Below, piece by piece: positions 20,086 through 28,193 of a stretch of DNA of 64,000 nt; the stretch's first letter is position 1; each line of letters opens with the position of its first letter. Made by a program: the position numbers and the translations under genes. Source of the DNA: Marinobacter maroccanus (GTDB taxonomy: Bacteria; Pseudomonadota; Gammaproteobacteria; Pseudomonadales; Oleiphilaceae). Where the stretch lies: positions 96,202-160,201 of the forward strand of contig NZ_PSSX01000009.1 of assembly GCF_002933275.1 (NCBI RefSeq), in the 5' to 3' direction. Below the pieces are notes generated by a model. The model was not told where the DNA came from. It made no database searches and saw only the letters and a program-made list of their open reading frames with translations.

Positions 20086-20244
20086 CTCTGGTTTTGTTAT
20101 TCCGGTTTCAGGTCATTCTGTGTACCTGACAATACAGGCAACCTGCTGTAACAGCAATTATACATGCTATTCAGAAATATACATGGAACCGCTGCTTCGT
20201 TACACCCTGTGACACGGGTCCCGCAACCGTCAATTCATTCCCCG

Positions 20245-20295
20245 ATGTCACAGACACGTCACCTCGTGGTCACCGATGTGTCATACCGGCTTCAT
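20245..20295 (+). promoter_or_regulatory. Candidate PhoB-box array upstream of olsB
   Basis: Five TCAC/TCAT cores start at 20248, 20259, 20270, 20281 and 20292, exactly 11 bases apart. The 7-base half-sites are ATGTCAC, ACGTCAC, TGGTCAC, GTGTCAT and GCTTCAT, compared with the PhoB half-site CTGTCAT or CTGTCAC; each is followed by a 4-base spacer, the known Pho-box geometry. The last site ends 37 bases before the olsB ATG. The match of individual half-sites ranges from 4 to 6 of 7; the phasing is the strongest evidence. Confidence 0.6.
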
Positions 20296-20332
20296 AGGCT
20301 TGTCGGGAAATGGAAACAAAAGAGACGACGCC

Positions 20333-21094
20333 ATGACCACACAAACCGCGAAAGCCCGCCGCAGCGCCCGTCGCCTGAAAACCGACATGACACGGTGCCC
20401 GAAACAGGTAGAGGCGGCCCAGCGACTGCGTTACCGGGTGTTTTCGGAAGAGTATGGCAGCGACCTGGGCGCGCAGACGCCAGGCATCGACGCCGACGAG
20501 TTCGACACCGTGTGTGACCACCTGATCGTAACCGACCTGGATTCCGGCGAGCTGGTAGCGACCACGCGCATCCTGCATCAGGCAGACACCGAAGCGGTTG
20601 GCGGCTTTTACTCGGCAGGCGAGTTTGACTTGAGTGCCCTGGAACAACTCCCCGGCACCATCGCCGAACTGGGTCGCACCTGCGTTCACCCGGATTACCG
20701 CAACGGCGCGACCATCAGCCTGCTCTGGTCGGCAGTGGCCGAATACCTGGTTGAACGCGGTGTTGACTACATGATCGGCTGCGCGAGCATCGGCATGTCT
20801 GACGGAGGGCTGAAGGCCTGGCGCATCGCCCGCCACCTCCAGAACGAGTACCTGGCCGACCCGGCTTTTCTGGTCAAACCGCTCCGGGCAATGCCGCACC
20901 TGACCCACACCCGGGACAACGATCGCCCGGTGGACGTCCCCGCCCTGATCCGTGCCTACATGCGCCTGGGCGCCCGGGTCTGCGGTGAACCCTGCTGGGA
21001 TCCGGATTTTCGTTGTGCCGATCTGCTGGTCGTGCTGGAGGTCAGCAAGCTGGCCGGTCGCTACAGCCGGCACTTCATGCGCACGGCGTCCTGA
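20333..21094 (+). CDS. olsB: Ornithine-acyl-ACP N-acyltransferase OlsB (GNAT fold)
   Basis: First enzyme of ornithine-lipid synthesis: moves a 3-hydroxyacyl chain from ACP to the alpha-amino group of ornithine. The 253-residue protein has the acetyltransferase-5 fold signature (QVEAAQRLRYRVFSEEYGSD, ATTRILHQADTEAVGGFYSAGEFDL, ELGRTCVHPDYRNGATISLLW). The ATG at 20333 has a modest AGAGACG site; an in-frame start at 20276 would overlap the candidate Pho box. olsA follows after 17 bases. The GNAT-like family call is strong; the substrate is inferred from the pairing with olsA. Confidence 0.87.
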   Translation: MTTQTAKARRSARRLKTDMTRCPKQVEAAQRLRYRVFSEEYGSDLGAQTPGIDADEFDTVCDHLIVTDLDSGELVATTRILHQADTEAVGGFYSAGEFDLSALEQLPGTIAELGRTCVHPDYRNGATISLLWSAVAEYLVERGVDYMIGCASIGMSDGGLKAWRIARHLQNEYLADPAFLVKPLRAMPHLTHTRDNDRPVDVPALIRAYMRLGARVCGEPCWDPDFRCADLLVVLEVSKLAGRYSRHFMRTAS

Positions 21095-21111
21095 AACCGG
21101 GAGTCTGGGAG

Positions 21112-21972
21112 ATGAGCTGGCTGAGACTCTGCGTTCGAATCACTGCCTTTTTGGCTTTTCTGGCAGCCACTACGATGTTGGCCGCTGGTTTGCGAATCAC
21201 TGAAGTGGTTACCCGCAAAGCCATCGATCGGACACCCTGGGCCAGATTCTGTTTCCGTTGGGCCTGCCGATGCCTGGGACTGAATATTCACCAGCACGGC
21301 TCACCTTCCGACGATACCGTTCTGTTCGTCAGCAACCACATCAGTTGGTCAGATATTCCGATTCTGGGAAGCCTGGCACCGATCCGGTTCCTGTCGAAAG
21401 CCGAGGTTGGCCAGTGGCCGGTCATAGGCTGGCTGGCACGACAGGCCGGCACGCTTTTCATCCGACGGGGAGGCGGCCAGGCCCGCCGCGTTCGGGACCA
21501 GATTATCGAGAATTTGCAGGCTGGAGAGAATGTCCTGGTTTACCCGGAAGGAACCACCAGCGCAGGTCTGACCGTGTTACCTTTCCACGGCCTGCTGCTC
21601 AAGGCCGCACCGGAAAGCAAAACACCAGTCCAGCCCGTCACCATCGCCTATCGCAGAAACGGGCGCCCTGATCATCTGGCCCCCTTCATTGGAGAAGACG
21701 AGTTCCACAGCCATCTTCTGCGAATGCTCAGACAGCCCTCTGCGCGGGTCGACGTTGTCTTCCACGCACCGGTGTGCCCGTCGGATCAGGCTGCCACAGG
21801 GGAGTTGGCCGGCCACCTGCGAGAAACCGTTCTTGAAGGCCTGACGCGGATATACAGCGGCGAATACGATGAGCCGGTAACAGACCTCCTCAGAACAGGG
21901 GACGACCCTGGGCTACCTCATCTTCCGTCGCTTCACGGCGGCCAACGATCTCCAGATCAAAGTACAGGGTAA
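21112..21972 (+). CDS. olsA: Lyso-ornithine lipid O-acyltransferase OlsA (PlsC family)
   Basis: PlsC-type membrane acyltransferase that adds the second fatty acid to lyso-ornithine lipid. One N-terminal hydrophobic segment (about 8-28), the catalytic H-X4-D motif in SNHISWSDIP (H76, D81), a second block around LFIRRGGG, and the YPEGTTSAG block. Length 286. The C-terminal 27 codons overlap the 3' end of the convergent FKBP gene by 83 bases. A simple 1-acylglycerol-3-phosphate acyltransferase is the alternative, but the olsB neighbour favours OlsA. Confidence 0.85.
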   Translation: MSWLRLCVRITAFLAFLAATTMLAAGLRITEVVTRKAIDRTPWARFCFRWACRCLGLNIHQHGSPSDDTVLFVSNHISWSDIPILGSLAPIRFLSKAEVGQWPVIGWLARQAGTLFIRRGGGQARRVRDQIIENLQAGENVLVYPEGTTSAGLTVLPFHGLLLKAAPESKTPVQPVTIAYRRNGRPDHLAPFIGEDEFHSHLLRMLRQPSARVDVVFHAPVCPSDQAATGELAGHLRETVLEGLTRIYSGEYDEPVTDLLRTGDDPGLPHLPSLHGGQRSPDQSTG

Positions 21973-22360
21973 AGCCCGCCAGCGGGTGGTTTGCATCCAC
22001 CTTCACCAGATTGCCGTCGATCCCGACAACTTGCACAATCTGCGCTTCATCACCGGTGTTGGTCTGGAATTTCATGCCAATCTGCAGGTTCTCGATGCCT
22101 TCAAACAGTGAGCGCGGCACCTTGCGCACCAGCTCCGGCTTATGTTCACCATACGCCATGGCCGGCGGCACCGTTACCTCCAGGCAATCCCCAACATTGC
22201 GGTCTTTTACCGCCTGCTGAATCCCTTCAATAATCTCGGGACTGCCGTAGACAAAGTGCAGGGGCTCACTGCCTTCGGAAGTATCAACGAGCTCGCCGAT
22301 CTTGTTTTTCAGCACGTAGTGAACGGTAAAAACGTCGGGTCTTGCTTGTGAAGCTGTCAT
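21890..22360 (-). CDS. FKBP-type peptidyl-prolyl isomerase, SlpA/FkpB-like
   Basis: Cytoplasmic SlyD/SlpA-type prolyl isomerase and chaperone. The 156-residue product has the split FKBP domain (VFTVHYVLKNKIGELVDTSEGSEPLHFVYG, then VPPAMAYGEHKPELVRKVPRSLF) with the inserted flap and the SlyD/SlpA hallmark VDANHPLAGFTLYFDLEIVG. There is no metal-binding histidine tail as in SlyD. Its ATG overlaps the stop of the upstream acetyl-CoA hydrolase gene (TGATG), so translation is coupled. Converges on olsA. Confidence 0.9.
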   Translation of the reverse strand: MTASQARPDVFTVHYVLKNKIGELVDTSEGSEPLHFVYGSPEIIEGIQQAVKDRNVGDCLEVTVPPAMAYGEHKPELVRKVPRSLFEGIENLQIGMKFQTNTGDEAQIVQVVGIDGNLVKVDANHPLAGFTLYFDLEIVGRREATEDEVAQGRPLF

Positions 22361-24570
22361 CAGGTTTTCGAGTTTCCTGTATCCGGTGGTGTTTCGAGCT
22401 GTTGCAGGCCATGAACAACCAGTCGCTGATCCAGCTTGTCCCGCAATCCGGAAGGGTTGCTCAGACCCATGCGCTCAAGCAGGGCCCCATAACGGCCTTC
22501 GTCATCCCGGGCCCGGAGGGCCTGTAACAGAGTCGACAGTTTACCACGGCGAGTGGCCGTTGCGGCCTTAAGCCCTTTAAGGGCTTTCCCCAATGTCAGC
22601 TCCTCATCGGTAAAATCCCTGCCAAACGGGAACGGCGGGAACAGGCTGGCATCTCCCGCTGCCGCGACGGCTCGCCGGATGGCTTGCGGGGTATTGTTAC
22701 ACCAGTCGTCGGGCAGCTTGAACGCAGGATCCACCTTGCCCGCTTTCTGGGCTTTTTTCAGAAGCTCCTGCTGGAACCTGGAGTCGGCGATGCGGATCAG
22801 CCGGAGGAAAACCTGCTCGTCGGACTGCCCCCTCAGGTCGGCAATCCCGTACTCGGTAATCACAATATCCCGCAGATGGCGGGGAATGGTGCAGTGACCG
22901 TAGTTGAAGACAATATTGGAGAGCACCTTGCCGTGGGAAGAGCGAGTGCTACGCAGGGACAGTATGGACCGGGCACCTGGTAGCTCGTGAGCCATGGCAA
23001 CAAAGTTATACTGGCCGCCAACACCGCTGACTACCCGACCGTCGTCAAGGCCATCCGATACCCCGGCACCGTTGAGGGTGTACATCATTGCCGAATTGAT
23101 AAAGCGGCCATGAACGCGCTGAGCGACTTTCAGCTTCTGGTCACCAAACCGGTGATCGTACAGATGGTTGATGAAATTCACGCTGGTCATGCAGATTTTG
23201 GCACGCTGCTCGTCGGTCAGCCCTCTGAGATACTGGTAGAACTGCTCGGGGCCAACGTAAAAACCACCGTGCATGGTGATACCACCACTCAGCTTTTCCC
23301 CGAGAATCAGGGTTTCGATGGCCCGCCGGGCCTCCGGATTGTCCAGGTCGCCCTCCACCGACTGATCACCAACGCGCAGCCGGCCGCCCTTGAATTCGAC
23401 AGCCTCTCTGAAAATGCCATGCCGAACCAGCCAGTGGACATCCCGTGCCCGGAGCGGGCTATCGATCAGCTTCTCACGACGCAGGACATCCAGGGTAGAG
23501 AGAGAAACCTCACCGCTGATATCACCACGGTTGATCAGCGCCTGAAGACCGGCGTGATCATACACCTCTCGGCTCAGGATGCCTTCCTGCATCAGGTACA
23601 GAAAGCCATCAACCATCATTTCACTGCAGCCATACAGCCCCTGTTCGAAGGGCCCTGTGCCGCCATCTTCCGTGACCACAGGAAAGTTCTGATCAACGTT
23701 CAGATGATCAAACACCTTCCGCCAGGCCTCGTTATGGCTGTGCCGGAGTATGGCGCTATGGACCAGAGCCGCACCCAGTGAGCCGATGCCAACCTGAAGG
23801 GTACCGCCGTCCTTCAACAAGGCACTGGCATAAAACCCGATCATATGGTCTTCCGGGCTGACTGACATCTGGGGGGCTGAAAACAGCGGGTAATCGCTGG
23901 AGGGCTGATCCAGCAACACATCGAACCGGTCTGCCTCAATGGCCGCATGGTGTCCGAACCAGGGAAGGTTCTGATTCATCTCGGCCACCAGCGCAACCGG
24001 TGTGCCGGCTGCTTCCCGCTCCCGCAATAAAGGAATCAGGTCCAGGGTCAGGTCGGGATTGCAACTCAGACTGACTTGCCCGGGCTGTCCATGGGCTTCA
24101 CCCGGCGCCACCATCTGGGCGACCACATTGACCCCTACGGCCATAAGATCGCGAACGGCATGGGTGTAGTTGGTGCAAACGTAATGCCGCTGCTGGGAAC
24201 GATTGTTCAGGTAACTGCCGGCCTTGAAGAAAAACTCCGAGACCTGGACATTCTTCGGGAGGCGATTGGCTGAGACATCCCGGGCGTAGGCCAGTTCGGG
24301 AATTCGACCATAAAGGCGCTCGACAAATGGCCCCATGAAGCGTTTCTCGAGCGAGGAGCCCCCCTTTGGCGCCAGCAGCGACAGTGCCGTAACAATGTGC
24401 AGACGGATTTCCGGATCGTCCTTGGCCCGCTGGTACAGCGCATTGACAAAACGGACCGGTTTGCCAAGCCCAAGCGGCAAACCCAGTGTAATTTCCTTGC
24501 CAACCCGGCGAATCACCTCATCAACACAGGCGTTCACATCGTTCGATAACTGCCCTCTATCACCCGCCAT
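22360..24570 (-). CDS. Acetyl-CoA hydrolase/transferase family protein
   Basis: Class I CoA-transferase-like protein of the ACH1 family, which hydrolyses acyl-CoA or moves CoA between acids. The 736-residue protein is longer than the usual 500-residue ACH1. The N-terminal half holds the AcetylCoA_hydro part (GLPLGLGKPVRFVNALY near the start), and the C-terminal AcetylCoA_hyd_C domain is clear (GARSILSLRSTRSSHGKVLSNIVFN region, TEYGIADLRGQSDEQVFLRLI). The ATG at 24570 has AAGGAG upstream. The FKBP gene is coupled downstream. The CoA donor and acceptor cannot be inferred. Confidence 0.82.
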   Translation of the reverse strand: MAGDRGQLSNDVNACVDEVIRRVGKEITLGLPLGLGKPVRFVNALYQRAKDDPEIRLHIVTALSLLAPKGGSSLEKRFMGPFVERLYGRIPELAYARDVSANRLPKNVQVSEFFFKAGSYLNNRSQQRHYVCTNYTHAVRDLMAVGVNVVAQMVAPGEAHGQPGQVSLSCNPDLTLDLIPLLREREAAGTPVALVAEMNQNLPWFGHHAAIEADRFDVLLDQPSSDYPLFSAPQMSVSPEDHMIGFYASALLKDGGTLQVGIGSLGAALVHSAILRHSHNEAWRKVFDHLNVDQNFPVVTEDGGTGPFEQGLYGCSEMMVDGFLYLMQEGILSREVYDHAGLQALINRGDISGEVSLSTLDVLRREKLIDSPLRARDVHWLVRHGIFREAVEFKGGRLRVGDQSVEGDLDNPEARRAIETLILGEKLSGGITMHGGFYVGPEQFYQYLRGLTDEQRAKICMTSVNFINHLYDHRFGDQKLKVAQRVHGRFINSAMMYTLNGAGVSDGLDDGRVVSGVGGQYNFVAMAHELPGARSILSLRSTRSSHGKVLSNIVFNYGHCTIPRHLRDIVITEYGIADLRGQSDEQVFLRLIRIADSRFQQELLKKAQKAGKVDPAFKLPDDWCNNTPQAIRRAVAAAGDASLFPPFPFGRDFTDEELTLGKALKGLKAATATRRGKLSTLLQALRARDDEGRYGALLERMGLSNPSGLRDKLDQRLVVHGLQQLETPPDTGNSKT

Positions 24571-24664
24571 TACCAAGCTCCTTATCGGCTAATCTAACGG
24601 GGATCATCACACGAGGATCGGGCACAGACAATGCGCCAGATCATGATTCTGCGGTTTGAAGGAC

Positions 24665-24704
24665 TTCAGGGGTTCAGGGGTTCAGGGGTTCAGGGGTTCA
24701 GGGG
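24665..24704. repeat. Five perfect tandem copies of TTCAGGGG
   Basis: An 8-bp unit TTCAGGGG is repeated five times without a mismatch in the intergenic space upstream of the acetyl-CoA hydrolase gene and downstream of the small secreted-protein gene. The unit is not a multiple of three and no gene covers it. It is a candidate slippage-prone microsatellite. Confidence 0.95.
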
Positions 24705-24726
24705 ATTGAAGATAGGTGCGAGGGTT

Positions 24727-25050
24727 TCAGAAGTTCCACTTCAGATTCAGGCAGGCGCCCTCGTTAAGAAGTGCAATGCCATGGTCGGCCTGAGCCGGAT
24801 CCGACGCATAGTGTTTGCCGGAGCTCTTCGACCGGGTCAGTGAAAGGCTGAGCAGGCGGGAGCCGATTTCGGTGAACGCCTCGGAGCTGTCTTCATCATA
24901 GTCGCCGGAAACCCGCTCCTGCATCTCAAAGATCTGCTCGCTGGTCGTCGTGCTCTCGACCTGTTCGAAGACGCGCTCGGACGCTTCGGCGCGAACGACG
25001 AATGCAACGAGATTGAGAGCGAGTAATGCGACAAAGATGCGAATAATCAT
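24727..25050 (-). CDS. Small secreted hypothetical protein
   Basis: A 107-residue protein I do not recognise. It has a clear signal peptide (MIIRIFVALLALNLVAFVVRA-EA), an acidic middle part (ERVSGDYDEDSSEAF) and a short basic segment near TRSKSSGKHYA; one cysteine occurs near the C-terminus (GACLNLKWNF). The frame is open further upstream to 25146, but ATG 25050 gives the signal peptide and has AGGC-type ribosome site only. A 16-bp near-palindrome lies 47 bases upstream. Likely periplasmic or outer-membrane associated; function unknown. Confidence 0.6.
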   Translation of the reverse strand: MIIRIFVALLALNLVAFVVRAEASERVFEQVESTTTSEQIFEMQERVSGDYDEDSSEAFTEIGSRLLSLSLTRSKSSGKHYASDPAQADHGIALLNEGACLNLKWNF

Positions 25051-25274
25051 GACACTGCCTGAGACCTTTTTTCCGACACGGGAGTCTACGGATACCTTAG
25101 GCTTAAGTCTAATGATTAAGGGCCGGAAAGATGTGAATCTGCACACAAAGGCGCCGACTTTTTGTCACGGGATCAGCATGTTTTTGTCAATTTATGATCC
25201 CCAATATTTCAGATTGTAACTGCACCCCCGGCCAGCATCTGCTGACCGGAGATTTAAACCAGAAACCGGCGGAT

Positions 25275-26311
25275 TCAGGGACAGGGATAGGTAAATTCCT
25301 GATGAATGGACTCGATGGCCTCCAGCACCTCAGGGCTCAGGGTCACCTGCGCTGATCCGATGTTCTCCCGTAACTGCTCCATGGACGTTGCACCGATGAT
25401 ATTGCTGGTTACGAAGCTGCGGCTGTTTACATAAGCCAGCGCCATCTGGACCGGAGACAACCCGTTCTGCTCAGCCAGCTCAACGTAGGCCCGGGTGGCA
25501 TCCATGCCACGGCCACTTGTATAGCGGCTGAATCGCTCGTACAGGGTCATTCTGGCTTTCTCGGGCCACTTACCCCCCAAATACTTGCCTGACAGCATGC
25601 CGAACGCCAGCGGCGAATAAGCCAGCAAACCGGTTTGCTCCCGGTGGGCAATTTCCGCCATCCCTACCTCGAACGAGCGATTCAGAAGGTTATAGGGATG
25701 CGGATACTGGCCACCCTGGGCCAGCCCTTCTCCCCGGCCAGACGAAGGTACTCCATGGTGCCCCACGGCGTTTCATTGGAAAGCCCGATGTGCCGCACCT
25801 TGCCGGATCGCACCAGTTCATCCAGCGCCTCAAGTGTTTCCTCGATCGGCGTGAAAGACTCTTCCGGGTCATGCTCATAGCCGAGTTTGCCGAAAAAGTT
25901 CGTACTGCGATCCGGCCAGTGCACCTGGTACAGATCAATGTAGTCTGTCTGCAGGCGACCCAGGCTGGCGTCGCAGGCCTCCAAAATGTGATCGCGGGTC
26001 AGTCTCGGACCGTTGCGCAGGTACTTCAGACCGTTGCCCGGCCCTGCCACTTTGGAAGCAATCACCAGGTCGTCACGCTTGCCTCTTCTGGCCAGCCAGT
26101 TACCCAGGTAGGTCTCGGTCAGCCCCTGGGTTTCCGCCCGTGGCGGCACCGGGTACATTTCGGCTGCATCAATAAAGTTGATGCCCTCGTTTACCGCGTA
26201 ATCCAGCTGCTCTAACGCTTCCTTTTCGGTGTTCTGTTCACCCCAGGTCATGGTGCCCAGGCAAATCAGGGTAACGTCGAGATCTGTCTTGCCAAGCTTT
26301 CTCGTTTGCAT
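25275..26311 (-). pseudogene. Aldo/keto reductase (Tas-like), disrupted by a frameshift
   Basis: NADP(H)-dependent aldo/keto reductase related to E. coli Tas, split over two frames. The first part (25682-26311) carries the tetrad residues in FIDAAEMYP, VIASKV and YQVHWPDR, then ends soon after GWPRVASIRIP. The second part (25275-about 25696) resumes in the -1 frame with YNLLNRSFEVG and runs to a normal C-terminus. Adding one base to the GGG run at 25695-25697 would restore a continuous reading frame of 346 codons, about the length of Tas. Either a recent loss of function or a base-call error in a homopolymer. Confidence 0.85.
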
Positions 26312-26425
26312 ATCGTCTCCGATTCGGTTCGGTTAACGGGTAAAGGGAATGTCACGGGAGTGTCGCATAACTGTCATGCCAGCTTTTCATAGTAGGGGCA
26401 TGTCAAAGGAACCACAGGAAACACC

Positions 26426-27646
26426 GTGACCGAGACCATGCAGGCCAACCGGCGCCAACAACACATTACCATTGTTTCGGAGACTTTTCCGCCGGAAATC
26501 AATGGCGTGGCAAACACGCTCAGGCATCTATGCCAGGGACTGATGCAGCGTGGGCACCGGGTGACGGTTATACGACCGCGACAGCAACATGAGCGCAAAG
26601 GCAACTTCGCCAGCGCCGGCGAGGCCCTTTTCACCCGTGAGCATGTGGTGACCGGACTGCCTCTGCCCGGCTACGCGGACCTGCGCTTTGGCCTCGCCCG
26701 GACCAGTCACCTGAAAAAACTCCTGGCCACAGACCGGCCCGATGCCCTCTACGTTGCCACCCAGGGTCCACTGGGTGTCGCCGCTACATCAGCGGCACGC
26801 CAGATGGGCATTCCGGTGAGCTCCGGCTTCCACACCAACTTTCACAGCTACAGTCGGTATTACGGCGTGGGCATGCTGGAACGGTTGCTGTGTCTCTACG
26901 GCCGCTGGTTCCACAACCGTACCGCCATCACCCTGGTACCAACCCGAAAAATGCAGCAAACGACCCGGGCCATGGGCATTCCGGCAACCGGACTCTGGAG
27001 TCGGGGCGTGGACTGTCATCGATTCACGCCCCACAAGCGGGACACCGCGCTGCGCGAATCCTGGGGACTACAGCCCAACGACCGGGCCATTCTGTACGTC
27101 GGCCGGCTCGCACCGGAGAAAAACCTGCGAATGGCGGTTGCCTGCTTCGAGCGGATCCGGGGGCTCCACCCCCAGGCCAGGTTCATCCTGGTTGGCGACG
27201 GACCGCTTCGGCGTCAACTGGCTGAACGTCACCCGGACTACGTGTTCTGCGGCACCCGGCGTGGTGACGACCTGGCCCGACATTTTGCCTCAGGTGATCT
27301 GTTCCTGTTCCCGAGCAAGACCGATACCTTCGGCAACGTGGTGTTGGAGGCGATGGCCAGCGGCCTCGGTGTGGTCAGCTTTGACGACGCGGCAGCAGCC
27401 GAACACATCCGCCACGAGGAAAACGGCATGAAAGTGCCCCTGGATCAGGACGAGGCTTACGTCGACAGTGCCCTCCGGCTGGCCGATCAGCCAACCCTGC
27501 TGAACCGGATCAGGGCCCAGGCAAGGCTGGACGCCCTGGAACAGAGCTGGAATGCGCAGATCGAACAGTTTGAACAACTGGTTTTCAACCAAACCGCAAA
27601 GGCCGGATACCATGCCATCAACAAGCAAAGCGTCTCGCTTCTTTGA
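26426..27646 (+). CDS. Glycosyltransferase family 4 (alpha-mannosyltransferase-like)
   Basis: GT-B fold glycosyltransferase. The N-terminal domain starts ITIVSETFPPEINGVANTLRHL, the typical opening of GDP-mannose-dependent MgtA/PimB-like enzymes, and includes SGFHTNFHSYSRYYG. The C-terminal nucleotide-sugar domain has ILYVGRLAPEKN, ILVGDGPLRRQL and the EX7E-type motif FPSKTDTFGNVVLEAMASG. GTG start (26426) with AGGAA upstream; an ATG at 26438 is possible. Its 3' end overlaps the PAP2 gene by 35 bases, so the two are an operon, perhaps for glycolipid synthesis. Donor and acceptor are inferred only from family. Confidence 0.85.
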   Translation: MTETMQANRRQQHITIVSETFPPEINGVANTLRHLCQGLMQRGHRVTVIRPRQQHERKGNFASAGEALFTREHVVTGLPLPGYADLRFGLARTSHLKKLLATDRPDALYVATQGPLGVAATSAARQMGIPVSSGFHTNFHSYSRYYGVGMLERLLCLYGRWFHNRTAITLVPTRKMQQTTRAMGIPATGLWSRGVDCHRFTPHKRDTALRESWGLQPNDRAILYVGRLAPEKNLRMAVACFERIRGLHPQARFILVGDGPLRRQLAERHPDYVFCGTRRGDDLARHFASGDLFLFPSKTDTFGNVVLEAMASGLGVVSFDDAAAAEHIRHEENGMKVPLDQDEAYVDSALRLADQPTLLNRIRAQARLDALEQSWNAQIEQFEQLVFNQTAKAGYHAINKQSVSLL

Positions 27647-28190
27647 ACTGGCAGACCAGCGGGAAGTCGCGTTCTGCCAGTCTATTAACCGCGCCGTTCG
27701 TTTCCGGCCAGCCCTTGGCTATTTCCGACTGGTAAGCCGACTTGGAGACGGCTGGTTCTGGTACGCGCTGATCCTGTCCATCCCCTTTCTCTATCCGCAA
27801 TCGGGCCCGGGCCTGGCCCTGCTCATGGCGCTGACGGGGCTCACCTGTACCCTCAGCTACAAGCTGCTCAAACGCTGGCTTATCCGGGAGCGACCGTTTA
27901 TATCCTTCCCGGCCATCAACTGCGGCACGCCGCCCCTGGACCGCTACAGTTTTCCCTCCGGCCACACACTTCACGCCGTCTGCTTTCAGGTTATGCTCAC
28001 CGTGGCCGAACCGGCGCTGGCGCTGATCGTGCTTCCCTTCACCCTCAGTGTCGCCGCATCACGGGTGGTTCTGGGCCTGCACTACCCCAGCGACGTCGCT
28101 GCGGGCGCCCTGATCGGTGGGCTGATGGGTTACGTGGCCATGAGCTGGCTGCACTCAGATTTCGTGACCGTATTTGCCGGATCTATTTGA
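27612..28190 (+). CDS. PAP2-family phosphatase, membrane bound
   Basis: Phosphatidic-acid-phosphatase-2 family enzyme acting on lipid phosphates at the membrane. All three motifs are present: KRWLIRERP, the PSGH motif in FPSGHTLHAV, and SRVVLGLHYPSDV. About five transmembrane segments in 192 residues. The start ATG lies inside the end of the glycosyltransferase gene. A role with the glycosyltransferase, such as lipid-carrier dephosphorylation, is plausible but inferred. Converges on dinB with a 3-base gap. Confidence 0.87.
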   Translation: MPSTSKASRFFELADQREVAFCQSINRAVRFRPALGYFRLVSRLGDGWFWYALILSIPFLYPQSGPGLALLMALTGLTCTLSYKLLKRWLIRERPFISFPAINCGTPPLDRYSFPSGHTLHAVCFQVMLTVAEPALALIVLPFTLSVAASRVVLGLHYPSDVAAGALIGGLMGYVAMSWLHSDFVTVFAGSI

Positions 28191-28193
28191 ATA

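Noticed and set aside
24631..24843. 70-codon open frame across the TTCAGGGG repeat
   Set aside because: The frame owes its openness to the repeat (GFRG-type peptide) and overlaps the secreted-protein gene on the other strand.
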